Below are positions 33,761-37,894 of a DNA stretch of 37,894 nt, piece by piece. The translations under genes and the position numbers were made by a program. The DNA is taken from NCBI GenBank assembly GCA_937922815.1, contig CALAJP010000057.1, positions 1 to 37,894 on the forward strand, given 5' to 3'. The notes beneath the pieces are model-generated. The model was given only the letters and a program-made list of their open reading frames with translations. It did no database searches and had not been told where the DNA came from. Source of the DNA: an uncultured Saprospiraceae bacterium (GTDB lineage Bacteria; Bacteroidota; Bacteroidia; Chitinophagales; Saprospiraceae). The stretch's first letter is position 1. Each line of letters opens with the position of its first letter.

Positions 33761-33906
33761 AATATATAGTTTATTGATGGTCAGAATGTGTATTTATTCC
33801 CAAAATACCTAAAACCAAGTTTATCATTAAGTTGTAATAATTCAAATATCTAATAATGAACGGTAAAGAAATACATATTGTTTTACCTTTTTTGATTAGA
33901 ATACTA

Positions 33907-33939
33907 CAAAGATAATCGCTAAATAATTATATAGAACAA
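33907..33939 (-). promoter_or_regulatory. Candidate promoter for the VWA / Fe-S operon
   Basis: Read on the minus strand, TTG (33939-33937) is followed by a 22-base spacer and TATCTTTG (33914-33907), an exact TAnnTTTG. The spacer is at the long end of the range. It lies about 150 bases upstream of the VWA gene start. Confidence 0.35.
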
Positions 33940-34117
33940 AGATTATCAGATATTAAAGTTGAATTTAGGCATAACTAAAGAATGGTTTGTTTTTCCATTT
34001 GAAAAATTCCTTTTTTGAAATTGAAGACTATGATTAAAAAAGACAAGGCTTAAAAAATATATATGAGCAGTTTAGCATACATATTTAACAAATCGTATAA
34101 AATCAATTATCTTTTCC

Positions 34118-34146
34118 TTGATTGTGCATAAAATTTCATTTCTTTG
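34118..34146 (+). promoter_or_regulatory. Candidate promoter for the ATP-grasp-like / nucleotidase operon
   Basis: TTG at 34118-34120, an 18-base spacer, then TTTCTTTG at 34139-34146, one mismatch from TAnnTTTG. It lies about 56 bases upstream of the ATG at 34203. Confidence 0.4.
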
Positions 34147-34202
34147 TAACGAGACTCAGGTCTTAGTTTTTAAGTATTTATTCAACTCCATCTGAATTTC
34201 TT

Positions 34203-35384
34203 ATGAATAAAAAAGCACGAGTAGCATTCAATAAACAATTTAGTGAAACACAGTATGATGCGTTTCTATCTTCTTTGTCCAATAGTTTAGGTGTAGAACC
34301 TGCGTTTAGAATTGCTGAAACACCGATTTTCTTTGATGAAGCTTTGATTAATAAACTTAAAGATTACGCTGAACAGTTGATTGCTTTTTTAGAGCGTCCT
34401 GACTTTAAAGAGATTTCGGATAGAGCCATTCCCGACCAGTGGAGAATGCCTAATGAAGGCGATTTTTCTAATTTTTTGTGTATTGATTTTGGAATTACTC
34501 AGAAAGAAAATGGAGAATTAGAGCCTCAGTTGGTGGAAATTCAAGGTTTTCCTTCTTTGATGGCGTTTCAATATTTGTTATATAAAGAATGGTCTAAAAA
34601 TAGTGTGATTTCTTCAACGTCAACACCTTTTATAGATTGCGATGAGGATGAATTTTTAGCTATTCTAGATGAATTTAATAAACAGCCAGGGACGATTTTA
34701 CTGGAAATTGAGCCAGAAAAACAAAACACTTTCGCTGATTTAAAAGCAAATCAAATCCTAACTGAAATACCTGTTGTATGTGTGAAAAATGTGGTTCAGA
34801 AAGGTAGAAAATTGTTTTATACTAATGATAAAGGAGAAGAAATTCAGATTCAAAGAATAATGAACCGTGTTATTTTTGATGAATTAGAAAAAAGGGAAGA
34901 TTTGAACCTAAACTTTTCTTTTACGGATGAATTGGATGTAGAATGGTTACCACACCCGAATTGGTATTATCGAATTAGTAAGTTCATTTTGCCGTATATG
35001 GATTTTGATTTTGTGCCCAAAACATATTTTTTGCACGAGTTAAAATCAATTCCTGAAGATTTAGAAAATTATGTCTTGAAACCGTTGTTCTCTTTCTCGG
35101 GTAGCGGTGTTATTATAGATGTAAAACCAGAAGATATTAAGAATATTAAAGACCCTGAGAACTATATTTTGCAAAGAAAAATCAATTACGAGCCGATAAT
35201 TGAGTCTCCTGATGCAAAAGTTAAGCTCGAAGTTCGTATTTTGGCTGTCCAATCACCAAGTATGCCAAAAGCTAAACCTATTATCAACATTATTAGAATG
35301 ACCCAAGGAAAAATGGTAGGGGTTAAATATAATAAAGATAAAAAATGGGTAGGCGGAACAATAGGTTTCTCTGAAAAAAACTAA
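34203..35384 (+). CDS. Conserved protein with ATP-grasp-like features, possibly circularly permuted
   Basis: 393 residues with an ATG start, soluble, no signal peptide. I do not recognise a characterised relative. Segments that look like ATP-grasp elements are YVLKPLFSFSGSGVII (~290-305, with K293 and a Gly/Ser loop), NYILQRKI (~320-327, hinge-like), KLEVRILAV (~341-349) and NIIRMTQGK (~362-370). A motif like the metal-binding end of the family, LEPQLVEIQGFPSL (~106-119), occurs near the N-terminus, ahead of the lysine. That order is opposite to normal ATP-grasp enzymes and like glutathionylspermidine synthase and other permuted members. Such enzymes ligate a carboxylate to an amine or thiol with ATP; the substrate is unknown. 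The two 5'-nucleotidase genes follow, the first after 38 bases. Confidence 0.6.
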   Translation: MNKKARVAFNKQFSETQYDAFLSSLSNSLGVEPAFRIAETPIFFDEALINKLKDYAEQLIAFLERPDFKEISDRAIPDQWRMPNEGDFSNFLCIDFGITQKENGELEPQLVEIQGFPSLMAFQYLLYKEWSKNSVISSTSTPFIDCDEDEFLAILDEFNKQPGTILLEIEPEKQNTFADLKANQILTEIPVVCVKNVVQKGRKLFYTNDKGEEIQIQRIMNRVIFDELEKREDLNLNFSFTDELDVEWLPHPNWYYRISKFILPYMDFDFVPKTYFLHELKSIPEDLENYVLKPLFSFSGSGVIIDVKPEDIKNIKDPENYILQRKINYEPIIESPDAKVKLEVRILAVQSPSMPKAKPIINIIRMTQGKMVGVKYNKDKKWVGGTIGFSEKN

Positions 35385-35422
35385 AACAATTTAAAATCAA
35401 AAAAATATCATTTATTGCAGTT

Positions 35423-36193
35423 ATGCAGACTATTACAACAAATCCAAACTCCCATAAATACTGGTTTGTATTATTGGTTGTGACTTCCCTTTTTTTCGGA
35501 AGTTGCAATCATCAATACGTAATGGCTGACCAAAAAGCCCAATATTACAAAGAAGCATTAAGCAATGAACAGCCCAAAGATGAAATAGAAACCTTAATTA
35601 GCCCTTTTAGAAAACAAATGGATTCTACAATGGGAACAGTTATTTATAAAAACGATATTTTATTAGAAAAAAAACGTCCCGAAGCTACCTTAGGAAGGTG
35701 GTTTTGTGATATTATCTATGCTGCGGCTAATGAAATGAGCGAAGAACCTATTGATTTTGTAATTCAAAATCATGGGGGTATTCGTATTCCTTCAATTTCT
35801 CCTGGCGATGTGACCATCGGAAAAATTTATGAATTGATGCCTTTCGATAATCAATTGGTTTTTATGAAATTGACGGGCGTGGAAGTAGAAGAGTTAATAA
35901 GACATACCATTAGTTTGGGAGGATGGCCAGTCAGTCAGTCATTGAATATTAATAAACATGGAAATTCATTGAAGATTAAAATTAAAGGAGAAGAGTTATC
36001 CCAAACGAAAATATATTATATTGGTTTGCCTGATTATGTTGCTAATGGAGGAGATAGGACTGCATTTTTGGTAGATAAACCGAGAGTAGTTCCTAAAAAA
36101 TTACTTCGTTCTATTGCCATAGATTATTTGATGATGCATCCCGATTTTAAAGTGAAAGAAGAAGATTTGAAAGGGAGAGTGATTATTCAATAG
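35423..36193 (+). CDS. Lipoprotein consisting of a 5'-nucleotidase C-terminal (substrate-binding) domain
   Basis: 256 residues with an ATG start. A lipoprotein signal ends in FFGSC, lipidated Cys at ~28. The rest matches only the C-terminal domain of UshA-type 5'-nucleotidases: ATLGRWFCDII (~88-98), NHGGIR (116-121), MPFDNQLV (~139-146), LTGVEVEELI and DYVANGGDRTAF. This domain provides the nucleotide-binding pocket; the metal-dependent catalytic domain is absent here and is encoded by the next gene, 14 bases downstream. The two products probably join outside the cytoplasm to form one working nucleotidase or 2',3'-cyclic phosphodiesterase. The order of the domains is reversed relative to the fused enzyme. 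Confidence 0.9.
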   Translation: MQTITTNPNSHKYWFVLLVVTSLFFGSCNHQYVMADQKAQYYKEALSNEQPKDEIETLISPFRKQMDSTMGTVIYKNDILLEKKRPEATLGRWFCDIIYAAANEMSEEPIDFVIQNHGGIRIPSISPGDVTIGKIYELMPFDNQLVFMKLTGVEVEELIRHTISLGGWPVSQSLNINKHGNSLKIKIKGEELSQTKIYYIGLPDYVANGGDRTAFLVDKPRVVPKKLLRSIAIDYLMMHPDFKVKEEDLKGRVIIQ

Positions 36194-36207
36194 GAAATGA
36201 GAAAGTT

Positions 36208-37128
36208 ATGCAAAGAAAGAAATTTATAAAAAATGTTGCTTTAGGAGTAGGCGGTTTTTGTGCGATGCCTCATTCTTTATTTTCGATGGGTACGGAAAAG
36301 AAAGAACCTATCAAATTGGTTATTTTACATACCAACGATCAGCATAGTAGGATAGACCCTTTCCCGATGGATGGAGGCAAATTTCAAGGAAATGGAGGCG
36401 TGGCTAAACGGGCGAGTTTGATAGATGATATTCGAGCCGAAAATGAACACGTCTTGTTATTGGATTGTGGCGATATTTTTCAAGGGACGCCTTATTTTAA
36501 TCTTTTCAATGGCGAATTGGAAATGAAATTGATGTCGAAATTGGGCTATGATCTTGGCACTATGGGAAACCATGATTTTGATATTGGGATAGAAGGTTTT
36601 GAAAATGCCATTAATTATGCGAACTTCCCATTTGTAGTTAGTAATTACGATTTTTCTAAAACGCCTTTACGAAATAAAGTTAAGCCATTTCATATTATCA
36701 AAAAAGGGCCCATAAAAATAGGTTTTTTAGGTTTGGGAATACGATTAGAAGGCTTAGTTCCTGATAGTCTTTGCGAAGGGGTTGTTTATCAAGACCCTAT
36801 TGCTAAAGCTAGAGAGGTGAGTAAATACCTAAAAGAACAGGAAAACTGCGATTTAGTAATCTGCCTTTCGCATTTAGGTTACCTATTTAGAAACCCTAAA
36901 CTAGTTTGCGATTTACAATTGGCTGTAGAGTCTCATGATATTGATATTATTTTGGGAGGACATACCCATACTTTTTTAGATCAACCGACTATTCTGAAAA
37001 ATCAGCAACAGAACCAAGTAATTGTTAATCAAGCGGGGTGGGCAGGCTTGGTTTTGGGTAGAATTGATATTAATTTTGAATACGGAAAACGTCCAAGTGT
37101 AACCAAGTTAGAAAACAAGAATCTATAA
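36208..37128 (+). CDS. Metallophosphatase: catalytic N-terminal domain of a split 5'-nucleotidase
   Basis: 306 residues with an ATG start. The N-terminus (QRKKFIKNVALGVGGF) resembles a Tat signal, with Arg-Lys where twin Arg is usual, so export is likely but the route is uncertain. The calcineurin-like core has all metal-site motifs: HTNDQHSRID (D44, H46), LDCGDIFQGTPYF (D89), TMGNHDFD (N121, H122), CLSHLG (H220) and LGGHTHT (H250, H252). It ends where fused UshA-type enzymes continue into the C-terminal domain, which is supplied by the upstream lipoprotein gene. The pair should hydrolyse extracellular nucleotides and so recover phosphate and nucleosides; the precise substrate is not known. 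Confidence 0.9.
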   Translation: MQRKKFIKNVALGVGGFCAMPHSLFSMGTEKKEPIKLVILHTNDQHSRIDPFPMDGGKFQGNGGVAKRASLIDDIRAENEHVLLLDCGDIFQGTPYFNLFNGELEMKLMSKLGYDLGTMGNHDFDIGIEGFENAINYANFPFVVSNYDFSKTPLRNKVKPFHIIKKGPIKIGFLGLGIRLEGLVPDSLCEGVVYQDPIAKAREVSKYLKEQENCDLVICLSHLGYLFRNPKLVCDLQLAVESHDIDIILGGHTHTFLDQPTILKNQQQNQVIVNQAGWAGLVLGRIDINFEYGKRPSVTKLENKNL

Positions 37129-37136
37129 TGTTGTAA

Positions 37137-37652
37137 ATGAAAATTCGTTTGGATTGGGAAAATAGGATACCCAGAAATGAGTTAAGAAGTTGGTCTAAAA
37201 AGAACTGTAATCAAGAAACTTTTGATTGGGCATGTACCGAATTAATGAAAGAAGATAGCGATACCTTGTTAAATGCTTCGTTTGTATTTTCAGATATAAT
37301 AGACGCTCAACCACATTTGGGGTATGCGTGGATTGAAAAATTGACTAATTTTTTAGAAACAGCTAAGACAGGTACGGTAAAAAGAGTCGTTTTTAGGTAT
37401 TTTGAAAAAATTTCTTTTTCGGAAGAAATAGAAGGTAAAGTATTAGAAGTGGCTTTTAATCATTTCGTAAATCCCAAAAATGCTATTGCGATAAAGGTTT
37501 TTGCTATGACTACCTGTTATAACATTAGCCAAAAATATCCAGAACTGTTAAACGAATTAGCAGCCGAAATCAAATATCAATTACCGCATGGATCAACAGG
37601 ATTTAAATCTCGAGCAAACAAAATATTGAAATCCATTTCGAAATTGATATAA
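37137..37652 (+). CDS. Uncharacterised helical-repeat-like protein
   Basis: 171 residues; the ATG lies 8 bases after the metallophosphatase stop. No signal peptide or membrane segment. The sequence reads as successive amphipathic helices (FDWACTELM, LLNASFVFSDII, YAWIEKLTNFLETA, GTVKRVVFRYFEKI, AIAIKVFAMTTCYNI), as in HEAT/ARM-type repeats, which usually serve protein-protein contact. I do not recognise a named family and see no catalytic motif. Its position at the end of the ATP-grasp/nucleotidase group suggests co-transcription only. Confidence 0.65.
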   Translation: MKIRLDWENRIPRNELRSWSKKNCNQETFDWACTELMKEDSDTLLNASFVFSDIIDAQPHLGYAWIEKLTNFLETAKTGTVKRVVFRYFEKISFSEEIEGKVLEVAFNHFVNPKNAIAIKVFAMTTCYNISQKYPELLNELAAEIKYQLPHGSTGFKSRANKILKSISKLI

Positions 37653-37723
37653 CTAAATTGTAAGAACTCTCGTATTGTGAATAATAAATATTCATAAAAC
37701 ACTAACTAAAAGCTATATTAAGA

Positions 37724-37894
37724 ATGCAAATACTCGAAGTCATACTAGAAATCATTAAAGTAACTGTACCTGCTTTAATCGTGTTTTTTACCGTTCAAAT
37801 GCTTTTTAAAAGATATTTGAACTATCAATTAAACCAACAACAACTTTCTCAAAAAAAAGAAAATCAAAATGTAACGATGCCTATGCGATTGCAA
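37724..37894 (+). CDS. Start of a conserved single-span membrane protein (truncated by window end)
   Basis: An ATG at 37724 opens a frame of 57 codons that runs to the last base. It begins MQILEVILEIIKVTVP, has one hydrophobic helix at ~8-27 and then a Gln/Lys-rich segment and MPMRLQ. This matches the start of a conserved Bacteroidota membrane protein of unknown function, whose members keep an N-terminal anchor and a P(L/M)RLQA-type motif. The match is from memory of the family's pattern. The rest lies outside the window. Confidence 0.6.
   Translation, partial: MQILEVILEIIKVTVPALIVFFTVQMLFKRYLNYQLNQQQLSQKKENQNVTMPMRLQ

Larger units (their letters stand above)
33761..34202. other. 442-base intergenic region between divergent operons
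   Basis: This AT-rich region separates the minus-strand VWA/Fe-S operon from the plus-strand ATP-grasp/nucleotidase operon. I see one promoter candidate for each direction (listed separately) and no tRNA, small-RNA hairpin or long repeat. Two tiny plus-strand ORFs (33856-33915 and 34063-34131) have no support. Confidence 0.5.

Noticed and set aside
33856-34131. Two tiny plus-strand ORFs of 19 and 22 residues in the intergenic region
   Set aside because: No coding signs, no ribosome binding site and no similarity that I recognise; ORFs of this size are expected by chance in AT-rich DNA.

Overview
The window is AT-rich and densely coded on both strands. It comes from a member of the Bacteroidota. 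The evidence is three likely type IX secretion (T9SS) substrates (one type A and two type B C-terminal domains), a PorP/SprF protein, a TamL-type Omp85 lipoprotein, CarboxypepD_reg-like TonB receptors with an ECF sigma factor and FecR, and promoter-like TTG-N(16-20)-TAnnTTTG elements. The sequence does not fix the order or genus; a free-living marine or freshwater gliding-type lineage (Saprospiria, Cytophagia or Flavobacteriia-like) is an inference. No rRNA, tRNA, CRISPR array, insertion sequence or prophage was seen.

Layout. 1-819: the 3' end of a secreted alpha-amylase. 824-7575 (minus): a 1869-residue PKD adhesin and a PorP/SprF partner. 7828-11352: smc. 11520-19317: ECF sigma factor, TonB receptor, strong terminator, FecR anti-sigma, and a second TonB receptor that is a paralogue of the first and carries an extra N-terminal signalling-type domain. 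19301-23118: SpoU methyltransferase, tamL and endonuclease III, packed with overlapping ends. 23291-25885 (minus): RluD-type pseudouridine synthase, a DUF1415 protein and a LuxC-type acyl-CoA reductase in a coupled operon. 25951-28206 (minus): a second PKD/type B CTD protein. 28366-33760 (minus): a VWA membrane protein, a membrane Fe-S protein, a CCG-domain protein, a small conserved protein and a Spo0M-like protein. 34203-37894: an ATP-grasp-like protein, a 5'-nucleotidase split into two genes with the C-terminal half first, a helical-repeat-like protein and the start of a membrane protein.

How the genes may work together. The most system-like locus is 11520-19317. There a sigma/anti-sigma pair is associated with two related receptors, one built like a transporter and one like a sensor, and no SusD partner is present. 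The second is the 28366-33760 cluster. Its NarI-like membrane/ferredoxin protein and CCG protein together resemble a two-gene version of the membrane Fe-S oxidoreductases that pass electrons (for example from ETF) to menaquinone. Several genes (sigma factor, fecR, second receptor, tamL, VWA) have no in-frame ATG near their expected start and seem to use TTG or GTG.
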